Notes under the pieces: model-generated
Told to the model about the DNA's origin: nothing
What the model saw: the letters and a program-made list of their open reading frames with translations, nothing else
Database searches by the model: none
Shown here: positions 27,114 through 35,207 of the stretch, one piece after another
Layout: the number at the start of each line of letters is the position of its first letter
Position numbering within the stretch: position 1 is the first letter of the stretch
Made by a program: the position numbers and the translations under genes
Assembly (NCBI RefSeq): GCF_001182785.1
Contig: NZ_CP012102.1
Coordinates: 1-64,000 of the forward strand
Source: Bacillus thuringiensis
GTDB lineage: Bacteria; Bacillota; Bacilli; Bacillales; Bacillaceae_G
Direction: 5' to 3'
Length of the DNA: 64,000 nucleotides

Positions 27114-27926
27114 AGGTATATCACCCCCTTTCCTTCCAAATGGAAAGAAGGGATAACCAATCACCCTCACAATATACAGTTAATTCTATTCTATCATACT
27201 AGTACAATCCCACCAATATAAAAAAGACTACCATTACTGGCAGTCCTTTTTGGGTAGTTTTAGAGATTTTCATTATAACATATTAATATTTAAATAATAA
27301 ATATACATTTCCCCAAGATACTATGAATTTTTTATAATTCTTGATTTCTCAATCTTCGTTGCATGATCATATAATAATTAACAAATAACTTTAAAATTAT
27401 TAATTCACTAGATTATTAGAAAAAGATGGTATCCATCTAATTATTTGGTAAAATATAGATATCCATTTAAGAAGGTAAAATTAATATAGATCAACTAAAT
27501 AACGTAAAAAAATGTTTTATTGCATAAAAAAAGACTCCATTACTGAAGCGCTCAAAAATAAAATAAAATAAGTAAACGAATTAAAACAAATAACAGAATA
27601 TTTAACTATATAGATAAAATATAAAAAAATCTATATATAATAAACATTACATGTATATACCCTATTTATTGATGCTATAATAAGTTTACTCGATGATTGT
27701 TATATTTTTTTTGGTTTTTAAGCAATACAAACACCTTCTTAACACCAAGTGTACAAGTAAAAGGAGACATCTTAGGGTGTTTTTTTTTATGCATTAAAAA
27801 TCCTCACCATCCTATGAAAATGGTAGGGCCTTTAAAACAAATAATAATTGCAACTATATTAACTTTACATTACATTAAGGTTAGAGAATATCATACTAAT
27901 AAAGTGCTAAATAGTAGGTGGGGAAA
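27114..27926. other. AT-rich intergenic region
   Basis: No supported gene is seen. A hairpin AAAAGACTACC/GGCAGTCCTTTT lies at 27221-27252. A terminator-like AGGAGACATC-TTA-GGGTGTTTTTTTT lies at about 27761-27788 and resembles the 3' part of the 90-bp repeats. The promoter of the PlcR-like gene must lie in 27790-27915. Confidence 0.4.
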
Positions 27927-28817
27927 ATGGAATTTAATAATTTGGGTATTACCATTAAAGAACTTAGAATTAAAAAAAATATATCACAATCCGAATTATG
28001 TCATGGAATATGTTCACAAAGTCAAATTAGTAAAATCGAAAAAGGTGTGATTTATCCATCTAGCGTATTGTTATATCAATTATCAGAAAGACTTGGTATT
28101 GATCCAAATAATATATTTGCACTAACTCAAAACAAAAAAATAAAATATGTAGAAAATGTAAAATGTGTAATAAAAGATTGCTTAAAGCAAAAACAATATA
28201 AAGAACTTTATGAAATAGTGAAAAAAGAGAAAGATGAAAAAAATTTCCAAACAAAAGAAGATAAACAATTTCTACTATGGCATGAAGCAATTGCTATATT
28301 TGTGGTAGATCAATCAATAAAAGCGGCTTTAGATTTTTTAAATAACGCATTAAAACTAACTGTAACTAATGTTGATTGTTTATCAGAAAGAGAAATAGAT
28401 ATTATGCAGACAAAGGCTATATTTTATGGGGCAAATAAAGAATATGAGAAAAGTATTAATATATTAAGAAAATGTTTAACTAACTATAATAAGTTAGATT
28501 TCCCTAAAGATAAAGAAATTAAATTAAAAATTATTTTCAATTTAGCAAAAAATTTAGGTCATGTAAATCAACACGAAGAGGCAATAAAATACAATGATAT
28601 GGGCATCAAACTAGCTATAAATCTAAATACTTTATATTTATTAGGTGAATTATACTATGGAAAAGCTTGGAATTTATTAAAACTTAAACAATATAATGAA
28701 GAAGATGTTGCTGATAACATGAAAACAGCATTATTTATATTTAAATTAACAAAAAATGAAAGCAAATTACAAATAATTAAAAAAGAATATTTTGAAAACG
28801 AAAATAACCACTCATAA
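27927..28817 (+). CDS. PlcR/NprR-type (RRNPPA) quorum-sensing regulator
   Basis: The 296-residue protein has an N-terminal helix-turn-helix (GITIKELRIKKNISQSELCH, then GICSQSQISKIEKGVIYPSS) followed by helical repeats of TPR type to the end. This is the size and build of PlcR, whose TPR pocket binds a short imported peptide. ATG 27927 follows AGGTGGGG; the GTG at 27918 lies within that site. No PapR-like peptide gene is seen directly downstream, where instead repeat R4 is found. The inducing peptide is unknown. Confidence 0.8.
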   Translation: MEFNNLGITIKELRIKKNISQSELCHGICSQSQISKIEKGVIYPSSVLLYQLSERLGIDPNNIFALTQNKKIKYVENVKCVIKDCLKQKQYKELYEIVKKEKDEKNFQTKEDKQFLLWHEAIAIFVVDQSIKAALDFLNNALKLTVTNVDCLSEREIDIMQTKAIFYGANKEYEKSINILRKCLTNYNKLDFPKDKEIKLKIIFNLAKNLGHVNQHEEAIKYNDMGIKLAINLNTLYLLGELYYGKAWNLLKLKQYNEEDVADNMKTALFIFKLTKNESKLQIIKKEYFENENNHS

Positions 28818-28845
28818 TTTCTTAAAAACTACTTACAAAGCTCAC

Positions 28846-28920
28846 AGGAAAAGTCCCTATAGTTTATTAAAATTAAAGTGGTTCAGGTGGGAGGAAGGCA
28901 TCTTATGGTGTCTTTTTTTA
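28846..28920 (+). repeat. Dispersed 90-bp repeat, copy R4 (3' part)
   Basis: ATTAAAATTAAAGTGGTTCA, then GGTGGGAGGAAGGCATC-TTAT-GGTGTC and T7. It lacks the first 20 bases of the other copies. It can act as terminator for the PlcR-like gene. Confidence 0.7.
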
Positions 28921-29116
28921 AATAAAAAATGTCCTACATTTTTATATTTTAACCTCACCACATTCCACCCTTACCAAAGAAATAAGCTCGTAATCCAAGC
29001 GCAGCTCCCTTATCTTTTTCATACCTTTAATATACAAAGTTAGAGTATTCCTGATTTCCCTTATGGATAAACTCCCATTTAGATTGCAGGCGATGCTGAT
29101 GTTCCTGGTGCATGTA

Positions 29117-29530
29117 CTAATAGATATTCTCCTTTATTAGTTCAGTGAAGTCTTTATCAATAATGCCAGAATGTCCTGTAATACCGTAATTAGAGTCTGG
29201 TGTAATAACAATGTCACCTTTTTGCACCCAATCATCTGGTATGTTCCAAGATGAAGTTACTGTTCCAGCACGTTCTACGCCTTGCTTTGGATTCTTTTGT
29301 TTTTCTGCTTCTTTTCTTAAAAACTTAGCTTTTTTTTCTTCTGTAGGTATTCTTACAGCTTGTATCATCAAGCCCTTGTGCTTTTAAGGCAGCTCTTGCT
29401 TCCGCAACTCTTTGCTGAGGTGTTTTATCTGGTCCGATATCATTTTCATTTTATCCTAACGCCTGAAGTAGAGGTTCCCTTTTTTCATTGAACTCTTTTT
29501 CAGCATTAAGTGACATCAATTTCTGTCCCA
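29117..29530 (-). pseudogene. Decayed cysteine-hydrolase-like (YiiX/NlpC-type) gene
   Basis: Read leftward, MSLNAEKEFNEKREPLLQAL meets a stop. The frame continues as DKTPQQRVAEARAALKAQGL, shifts near 29366, and continues as MIQAVRIPTEEKKAKFLRKE and GDIVITPDSNYGITGHSGII. The last block, GDIV-x8-GHSG, is the start of a permuted papain-like or NlpC-type fold. One nonsense and one frameshift mutation plus loss of the C-terminus make it a pseudogene. Confidence 0.6.
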
Positions 29531-29542
29531 AATACGTACCGA

Positions 29543-29908
29543 CTAGATAAAAATCTCCCTGCTCTGTCTTTTTTCCATTGGAAAAATATTAAACTCAGCT
29601 TTAGGAAATAACCTAGATTTTTCTCGTATCGGTGTCCAACCAAATTCTTTTACTTTCCTGATAAATGGATGATCACTATTCATAGACATATACCATTCCA
29701 CATACCCTTTATCTTCACAATATCTTGATCTTATTTTTCTCCTAAAGAAATCAGCAAACTTTTTTACTATCACTTGTGACTTATGAGTAAATTGAAAGTA
29801 ACCTCCTGATTCATAACCATTACGCCATACCATACCTAAAGCCTCTGAAAATGCATCTGTTTTAATAAAATCATCAATCCAATTCTTTTCTATAAGATTA
29901 TTAACCAT
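29543..29908 (-). CDS. Hypothetical protein, 121 aa
   Basis: AAGGGGAAGATTCT precedes the ATG. The protein is basic and aromatic (SEALGMVWRNGYESGGYFQF, later SDHPFIRKVKEFGWTPI). Single-domain LAGLIDADG-type proteins share a pattern like HPFI-x-x-L-x-x-x-GW, but the signature helix is not visible, so this link is weak. It is isolated beside a pseudogene and may be a remnant. Confidence 0.5.
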   Translation of the reverse strand: MVNNLIEKNWIDDFIKTDAFSEALGMVWRNGYESGGYFQFTHKSQVIVKKFADFFRRKIRSRYCEDKGYVEWYMSMNSDHPFIRKVKEFGWTPIREKSRLFPKAEFNIFPMEKRQSREIFI

Positions 29909-30129
29909 AGAATCTTCCCCTTATATTTTATCATTCTAATCAATTGCAGAATAAAACAATATCCATATAAACAAACTGTATAATTTCACGTACTATATCC
30001 AATATGTAAAACCAAATTCAGCAATAAAGCATATTCTAACCATCCATTCCCTTATCCTCTAACCAAGTAAGGAATAAATCCCTTATTTATTCCTCTATCT
30101 TAGTAAGTCATTCCCCCAAGAGCTAAACA

Positions 30130-30755
30130 ATTTCAAGTTTTTCATCTGTTCTTCGCGATTAAACTTGACTAAAGGTCTTGAGGTTTTTATCATGTGGGAA
30201 TGTTTAAGGAAAACGGCTGGAAGGCAGATTTATCCCCTACTTTGAAAGATCACAAAAAAGTAATCAATCAAAATAGATGGATAAGCGTCTTAGTTTTCGC
30301 CATGCGGTCACTTATAAGGTATCCGTATGTATAGACCCTGCTCACTCAGCGATTTTCACCGCATACATCCTTTTGCTATGGCTTGTCCTTGTAATATCGT
30401 CCCTACAAGACAAACTGAATGTATTCCCTAGCACCGTAATGCTAACGATAACCACCCGAACCTTTTAGGGATTTGTCCCTGGGCAAGTTCTCGCCCTCCC
30501 TCACCAGAAGAACAGGATTCCAATGAGGGGTGCTGTTTTTGTAGGCGTATACTCTGTACCCCCTGCACGACCAACAGCTAGCCACGCCATAACACGTTCC
30601 CGCTAAATGTATAGCAGCACGGAATTACGGCTTATCAGTTTTTATTTACGTGGTATCAGGCAATTCCACGCGAACAAAAAACAAAAAGGCATCTCTAATT
30701 CCTGAATATCCTGTAGATCCACAAGACTTCTAGGTTTAGAGATGCCCGTTATAGA
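30130..30755. ncRNA. Hairpin-dense, less AT-rich region: candidate structured RNA or replication-control region
   Basis: This stretch is clearly less AT-rich than its surroundings and contains no credible gene. Local perfect stems on the + strand are CAAGTTT/AAACTTG, CTTGTA/TACAAG, TAGCA/TGCTA, AGGGA-TTTG-TCCCT and GGGC/GCCC. A closing long-range pair is GGCATCTCTAA (30688-30698) with TTAGAGATGCC (30736-30746). It lies upstream of parA and two further RNA-like hairpins. The strand cannot be decided by eye. Confidence 0.4.
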
Positions 30756-30839
30756 TCTTTTGACTACAAAAAATACAATTCTAGCACTTACTAGTTGAAT
30801 TTTAGTCAAATAATAGATAAAATGGGTATATCAAAGAAG

Positions 30840-31000
30840 CCTCGTGAAAAGGCATAGTTGTTTAAGGTTAGTGGTGGTACACTACTTAAACGTTAACACT
30901 GCAGGTTAATACAGTTAATTTCTAGTCAAGTGGTGGTACACTTGCTAGAGCTAGTCATTCCCGCTAAAGGTTGGTAGCCGTTAGCATATGGGAGTGGCTT
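30840..31000 (+). ncRNA. Candidate small RNA with three similar stem-loops and a terminator
   Basis: Stem-loop 1 (30859-30890) is GTTTAAG..CTTAAAC with inner AGTG-GTGGTA-CACT. Stem-loop 2 (30922-30947) is CTAG-T-CAAGTG-GTGGTA-CACTTG-CTAG. Stem-loop 3 (about 30950-30995) is AGTCATTCCC/GGGAGTGGCT with inner GCTAA..TTAGC and loop TTGGTA, followed by TTTTTG. The repeated GTGGTA loop and terminal T run indicate a rightward small RNA. Copy-number or partition control is a possible role (inference from position). Confidence 0.5.
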
Positions 31001-31160
31001 TTTGTTTTATGTTCATATTCAATTGTTTTTAATTTTGCTCGTTTGATCTTCATTTATGTAAAATATCAAATTATGTTTTGTTTTGTAAAATGATGCTTGT
31101 TGTGTACTACGTTACAACAAGCTTTATCCTTTGTAAACTTCTGTATTACGAACTTTTTTC

Positions 31161-31252
31161 AAAATATCCCTATTTCCCTATTTCCCTTTTTCTATTTATA
31201 GATATAGGGATATTTCCCCTTTTCCCTATATCTATATTTCCCTATTTTCATT
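31161..31252. repeat. Partition iterons, block A
   Basis: Repeated ATATCCCTATTTCCC and its complement (AGGGATATTTCCC) occur in direct and inverted order. The same motif recurs directly upstream and downstream of parAB. It is a candidate centromere. Confidence 0.65.
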
Positions 31253-31414
31253 ATTTTTTCGTCCACTAACTTCTCTACGAAATTACATATTTATTTCTTA
31301 ACTATCTCTACTTCATACATCAAAATAATCTTTTGATACCAACGTTTTTCTTATTAATTACTAACTCTATGATTCTATTGCATATACCGTACATCATTGT
31401 TATAATTTCTTTAG

Positions 31415-31509
31415 AGATATAGAAATATCCCTATTTCTATAGTTAGAAATATCCCTATTTCCCTATTTCTATTTTTCCCTATTTCTATAAAGGGATATAG
31501 GGAAATTTC
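31415..31509. repeat. Partition iterons, block B (parAB promoter region)
   Basis: Several copies of GAAATATCCCTATTTC and TTCCCTATTTCTA end 26 bases before the parA start. Binding of ParB here would both partition the plasmid and repress parAB, as in type Ib systems. Confidence 0.7.
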
Positions 31510-31535
31510 AAAAAAATATAACTGGAGTGTTAAAA

Positions 31536-32357
31536 ATGGCTATTACAATTACGGTAGGTAATTACAAAGGTGGAGTCGGTAAAACCACAAATGCTGTATT
31601 GAACTCTTATGAATTTGCTAAAAAGGGTAAGCGTACATTACTCGTTGACCTTGATCCACAAAGTAACGCAACAAAATCTCTGATGTTAACAAAATCCATT
31701 CTTAACCCTGATGACATTGTTACAGTAGAAAGAACATTAATGAAGGGAATACAAGAGGGCAGTTTAGACGGCTTAGAAGTAGAGATTGTGGAGAATTTAT
31801 ACTTAATTCCTTCTTACGTTGATTTTCAAGACTTCGCAAAATTTCTTTATAAAAATTGTTCTTCGGAAGCGGAAGAAGATCATTACTTTAAAGGGTTGCT
31901 AGAAAAAATAAAAAATAAATATGACTACATATTTATCGATGTTCCTCCAATGTCGCTAGAAGTTACGAAAAACGCCGTTGTAGCTTCTGATTATGTTCTA
32001 ATTGCTCTACAAACGCAAGAACGTTCTCTTACTGGTGCAGAAAACTACGTAAATGAACTTATCAAGTTAAAAGAACTATATGACCTTGATATTGAAGTAG
32101 TTGGTATTCTTCCTGTCCTATTAAAAAACAATGGTAAGGTTGACGAATATATCATGGAAAATGCTCGTGAAATTTTCGGTGAAGAGAACCTATTCAAAAA
32201 CATTGTCCCTCAAATGGAACGTATTAAAAGATTTGATGTGAATGGTATTACTGAAAAAGATAGACATGATATGAATGTAATTGAACTATACGAAAAGATT
32301 AGTGATGAATTATTATCTCGTATTGATATGTTTGAAAAAATGAAGGTTGGTGTGTAA
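31536..32357 (+). CDS. parA: ParA-type partition ATPase
   Basis: The protein of about 273 residues begins MAITITVGNYKGGVGKTTNA, with the deviant Walker A (KGGVGKTT) of ParA/MinD ATPases. LLVDLDPQSNATKS (motif A') and YIFIDVPPMS (Walker B) follow. ATG 31536 lies 9 bases after TGGAG; the earlier GTG 31527 is inside that site. It has no N-terminal DNA-binding domain, which is the type Ib layout. Iterons flank the operon and the parB-like gene starts 1 base after its stop. Confidence 0.9.
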   Translation: MAITITVGNYKGGVGKTTNAVLNSYEFAKKGKRTLLVDLDPQSNATKSLMLTKSILNPDDIVTVERTLMKGIQEGSLDGLEVEIVENLYLIPSYVDFQDFAKFLYKNCSSEAEEDHYFKGLLEKIKNKYDYIFIDVPPMSLEVTKNAVVASDYVLIALQTQERSLTGAENYVNELIKLKELYDLDIEVVGILPVLLKNNGKVDEYIMENAREIFGEENLFKNIVPQMERIKRFDVNGITEKDRHDMNVIELYEKISDELLSRIDMFEKMKVGV

Positions 32358-32358
32358 A

Positions 32359-32733
32359 ATGGCAAGAGCTCCTGGTTTGTTAGGTAGAAAGAAAAGTAAC
32401 TTTGAACCTACTGAGCCTTATGTACCAGAACAAGGACAAGCTGTAGTTGAAAATAACGAGGTACCTGCTGCTCCCTCTCAACCTAAGACAGAAGAAAAAC
32501 AAGAAACTCGAAAAGAAAAACGAAACGAAAAAGCTGAATCAAAAAAGAAATTTAAAAATCAGCAAGGTAGTATTAAAATTTCTAATCAATCAAAAGAAGA
32601 ACTTGAAGTATTAATGAAACTTACAAACACAAAATTTACTTATGAAATCATCGACTTACTTATAGATCGTTATGTAGAAAACGAGCTAACACCTGAGCAG
32701 AAAAGGAAGTTTAAGCTTTTAACAGAGGTGTAA
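32359..32733 (+). CDS. ParB-like centromere-binding protein (type Ib)
   Basis: The 124-residue protein has a disordered, charged N-terminal part (residues 10-65, Glu/Lys/Pro-rich). Its C-terminal part resembles a ribbon-helix-helix (GSIKISNQSKEELEVLMKL, then TKFTYEIIDLLIDRYVEN). Small RHH proteins after a short ParA are the usual partners that bind iterons. AAGGTTGGTG precedes the ATG. There is no ParB/Spo0J-type domain. Confidence 0.8.
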   Translation: MARAPGLLGRKKSNFEPTEPYVPEQGQAVVENNEVPAAPSQPKTEEKQETRKEKRNEKAESKKKFKNQQGSIKISNQSKEELEVLMKLTNTKFTYEIIDLLIDRYVENELTPEQKRKFKLLTEV

Positions 32734-32736
32734 AAA

Positions 32737-32780
32737 AATATAGAAATATCCCTATTTCTAAATAGGGATATTTCTATATT
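32737..32780. repeat. Iteron palindrome after parAB (block C, also a terminator)
   Basis: Positions 32737-32757 and 32760-32780 are perfect 21-base inverted arms built from the iteron core ATAGAAATATCCCTATTT. The T-rich 3' arm can stop parAB transcription. The rest of 32781-33105 is AT-rich with no supported gene. Confidence 0.75.
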
Positions 32781-33105
32781 ATCACTTTTTCTATATATAA
32801 CCCAAAGATCGTTTTAACTGTTTGAGATAAAATACTAAATAAGAGTGTTCAATTTGGATAAAAAATACTTGATAACTGTAACGTCTATTCAAGAAGATTC
32901 TAAACCACAGAAAATATATAAAAGTATCGCCTGAAACAATTAATAAAATAAAAACCATTTGCACAATGAAAGACATGAAATATTAGATTACTACATTTTT
33001 AATAAATTGAATGCACATGAGCAGAACATCCTAAATGACATAGTGTCTGATAAAAAATAAGCCCTATTTATTTTTTATGTCTATTTTTAGTACAGTCGTA
33101 AAAAT

Positions 33106-33405
33106 TTAAAAGAAAAGCTTCCATGTCAAAGGAATGAGAATTAAATGACTGATAAATATAAACCAAGAATATTTTGTATTTTTTTTAAAATTTACGGAAC
33201 CGTTGAAAATAACATTTGAAATCCAAGCTCCCAAAATTGTGACTACTACAGAAAAAATATACCAGGTCACATTAAACCAATCATGTGAAACTGTTGGATC
33301 ATCTGTAGCCATAACAAGGATAAATAAAATAGGATAAGCAGCTATATAAACTAGAAGATAAGAAAAAAAATACAAAATATATTTTGCTACTAATTTTCCT
33401 TCCAT
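33106..33405 (-). CDS. Small membrane protein, 99 aa
   Basis: AAGGAGTCGAGTTT precedes the ATG. The protein has three membrane segments (ILYFFSYLLVYIAAYPILFI, WYIFSVVVTILGAWISNVIF, WFIFISHLILIPLTW) with short loops. It stands alone. The family is not recognised; bacteriocin-immunity-like proteins have this size, but nothing nearby supports that. Confidence 0.6.
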   Translation of the reverse strand: MEGKLVAKYILYFFSYLLVYIAAYPILFILVMATDDPTVSHDWFNVTWYIFSVVVTILGAWISNVIFNGSVNFKKNTKYSWFIFISHLILIPLTWKLFF

Positions 33406-33449
33406 AAACTCGACTCCTTATGTAAATCTTATAATTTAAGAAAATATTA

Positions 33450-33553
33450 TCAAACTTCCACCACAGCTTTTTCTTCTTCCTTGAAGCAGCAACTTCATCC
33501 CGAAATTTCTGCATTAATCTCTTCATTTCCTGCATCTCCTGTAGTGTCTTCAT
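33450..33553 (-). pseudogene. Fragment with coiled-coil start
   Basis: The frame MKTLQEMQEMKRLMQKFRDE runs into KKKKLWWKFDNIFL and then into sequence shared with the start region of the 99-aa gene. The natural 3' end appears to be lost. Confidence 0.35.
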
Positions 33554-33616
33554 AAGCGTTTCATCTCAAGCTTCCACTCGCTTTAACTTCCTCGTTACTC
33601 TGCTTTTCCTGCTCAT

Positions 33617-33778
33617 TCAATCAATTTTCCATCGCAATATACCTTGAATCATTTCTTGCGCCATAACGCCATACTGTTGCTGGAGTTGCTATTGAATGTG
33701 GAATGGGATTAGATTCGTTCCTTGGGATTCCTCTGTCTCCGTATTTGGATTGGTAATTTTAAATCGTTGCGTAATCAT
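33617..33778 (-). pseudogene. Mini-gene with an in-frame stop
   Basis: MITQRFKITNPNTETEESQG is interrupted by TAG after IPFHIQ and continues in frame as QLQQQYGVMAQEMIQGILRW to a second stop. The preserved frame on both sides suggests one recent nonsense mutation. It starts 9 bases after the neighbouring 54-aa gene. Confidence 0.5.
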
Positions 33779-33787
33779 TTTCACTTC

Positions 33788-33952
33788 CTATTTCAGTTTC
33801 ATAGCAGCATGCTTGCTGAGTTCAATTAATTTTTCAATCACCATAGCGTCATGCTCTGTGGATTGGTGTCTACCACAATTATCCTTCTTTAAAGCGAATC
33901 CCTCGCGCAGCAATACTTCCATACTAGCAGAATAAACAATTTCGTCCGCCAT
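33788..33952 (-). CDS. 54-aa mini-gene with occluded ribosome site
   Basis: The peptide starts MADEIVYSASMEVLLREGFA and ends IELSKHAAMKLK. AGGAGATG lies 9 bases before the ATG. The ribosome site sits in the 3' arm of a perfect hairpin (ACTAGGAGAT/ATCTCCTAGT, 33963-33999), so translation could be blocked when the upstream sequence is transcribed. It belongs to the same class of phage-like mini-genes as those at 24 kb. Confidence 0.45.
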   Translation of the reverse strand: MADEIVYSASMEVLLREGFALKKDNCGRHQSTEHDAMVIEKLIELSKHAAMKLK

Positions 33953-34418
33953 AGCGTTGCACATCTCCTAGTGACAGTATTCCATGATGACTAGGAGATT
34001 CTTACAAATAAAAAAAGGACCTGTACAGGCCTTCTCAACTCAACTATATACTTTCTTAATCAATCGTCAAATATAATAACAAGCCTATACAAAAGAAAGA
34101 TGCTAAATTATCAGAAATAACTTTTTTCATTTTAGTTTCCTCCATACTCTTGTATGCTTCCATTTTTTACTATAACAATATTTTATATCGCTTTAGCGAT
34201 TTTAACAAGCATTTCATAAACAACGTCATCATTTGAAATACGATATGGCCGTCCCAGTCCTTGATATGGAACTTAATCCTCGTGCCTGGCCACCTAACCA
34301 TACTCAACAGCTCTCCGCATAGCGCTACAACGGATACATTTAGATAAATTTATACTGCATTTTAATCTCATCTAAATTGCAATTAAAAATTCAATTCTAT
34401 AGAACGGAGCGATTATTT
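33953..34418. other. Intergenic region with hairpins and mini-gene debris
   Basis: The hairpin at 33963-33999 and a palindrome AAGG-A-CCTGTACAGG-C-CTT (about 34015-34033) are seen. Fragments with GCGCTATGCGG-like junctions near 34310-34330 look like further decayed mini-genes. No intact gene is supported. Confidence 0.35.
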
Positions 34419-34748
34419 ATGCCTAAACGCGGCGACGAGTTCTGCTGTAATAATTGTGGTAGATTCTGTATTTTCGATCTAGACGATGATGAATTTACAT
34501 CAAATTTATCCCATAATATAAGCGTGTACTTTGGTTACACTAGTCCATTTGACAATGAAAAGGTGGAATTTACCCTTTGCGAATTATGCCTATTCGAATT
34601 TTGGAGAGAGTGTAAACATAAACCCTCCTCCGAATATCATAAGAATATTGTTGAAGGTTATGACGCTGCCCGTTCAACTAAACATCCTTATCATGAGAAC
34701 CTTTTTATAGAAACATACAAAAACTTAGAAAACGTAAAGAAAAAGTAA
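34419..34748 (+). CDS. Small putative zinc-binding protein, 109 aa
   Basis: ATG 34419 follows CGGAGCG. The N-terminus MPKRGDEFCCNNCGRFC has CxxC clusters, and a second pair occurs in FTLCELCLFEF, so one zinc site is likely. The remainder is acidic and aromatic. Zinc-ribbon mini-proteins of this size are common on Bacillus plasmids and phages, and no named family is recognised. Confidence 0.6.
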   Translation: MPKRGDEFCCNNCGRFCIFDLDDDEFTSNLSHNISVYFGYTSPFDNEKVEFTLCELCLFEFWRECKHKPSSEYHKNIVEGYDAARSTKHPYHENLFIETYKNLENVKKK

Positions 34749-34829
34749 TTCAATTTTGAATAGACTGCCTCTCTAAGGTCGGGTTAAGGTATGTGTTGTA
34801 ATAAAATTTTTAGAGTTGTATGGATTACA

Positions 34830-34859
34830 AAAAGACGCATTTAGATTGATGCGTCTTTT
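34830..34859 (+). terminator. Terminator after the zinc-ribbon-like gene
   Basis: AAAAGACGCAT and ATGCGTCTTTT form perfect 11-base arms around TTAGATTG. Confidence 0.8.
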
Positions 34860-35082
34860 CGCGCTGTTTCAAGATAAGCATATAAATAATGTTAAACAAA
34901 ATCGAATTAATTTCTTGTTTTTAAACATGTAATACCTCTCAAAATTCATTGGATATTCTTAACTTCAGTTCATTATATACAAAAATCCTTATATCTTATT
35001 TTAACAAAAATACCCAAATTTATACAATATGCACATTTGCATGCCTTATTAATTTCCATGAAGGTTAAGAAATTCCTACAAA

Positions 35083-35110
35083 TAAAAAAGCCCCAATTAT
35101 GGCTTTTTTA
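35083..35110. terminator. Bidirectional terminator
   Basis: AAAAAAGCC-CCAATTAT-GGCTTTTTT. It can end the leftward replication-relaxation operon. A second inverted repeat AACTCTTCCC (35151-35160)/GGGAAGAGTT (35197-35206) lies between it and that operon. Confidence 0.7.
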
Positions 35111-35207
35111 TTCTATGTTGCAATTCCTGGTCATAACCTGTTATCCTTGTAACTCTTCCCATCTTCAACCGTATAACTGGGTGTCCTGTTTAGTTAGGGA
35201 AGAGTTG

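Noticed and set aside
27697..28050. Frame overlapping the start of the PlcR-like gene
   Set aside because: Other-frame shadow of the regulator gene; no ribosome site and hydrophobic AT-driven composition.
28818..29043. PapR-like signal peptide gene after the PlcR-like regulator
   Set aside because: The frame here starts inside the regulator's last codons, has no signal peptide and spans repeat R4.
29543..29908. Homing endonuclease call for the 121-aa protein
   Set aside because: Only a loose HPFI...GW pattern is present; the LAGLIDADG helix is not visible, so it was left as hypothetical.
30277..30468. Open frame of 63 codons in the structured region
   Set aside because: No ribosome site, no protein-like composition, and it crosses several hairpins; better explained as part of a non-coding region.
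30130..30755. Group II intron
   Set aside because: No recognisable domain V hairpin, no GTGYG-type 5' end and no reverse transcriptase nearby.
31161..31509. CRISPR array
   Set aside because: Repeats are short, overlapping, in both orientations and without uniform spacers; they fit partition iterons.
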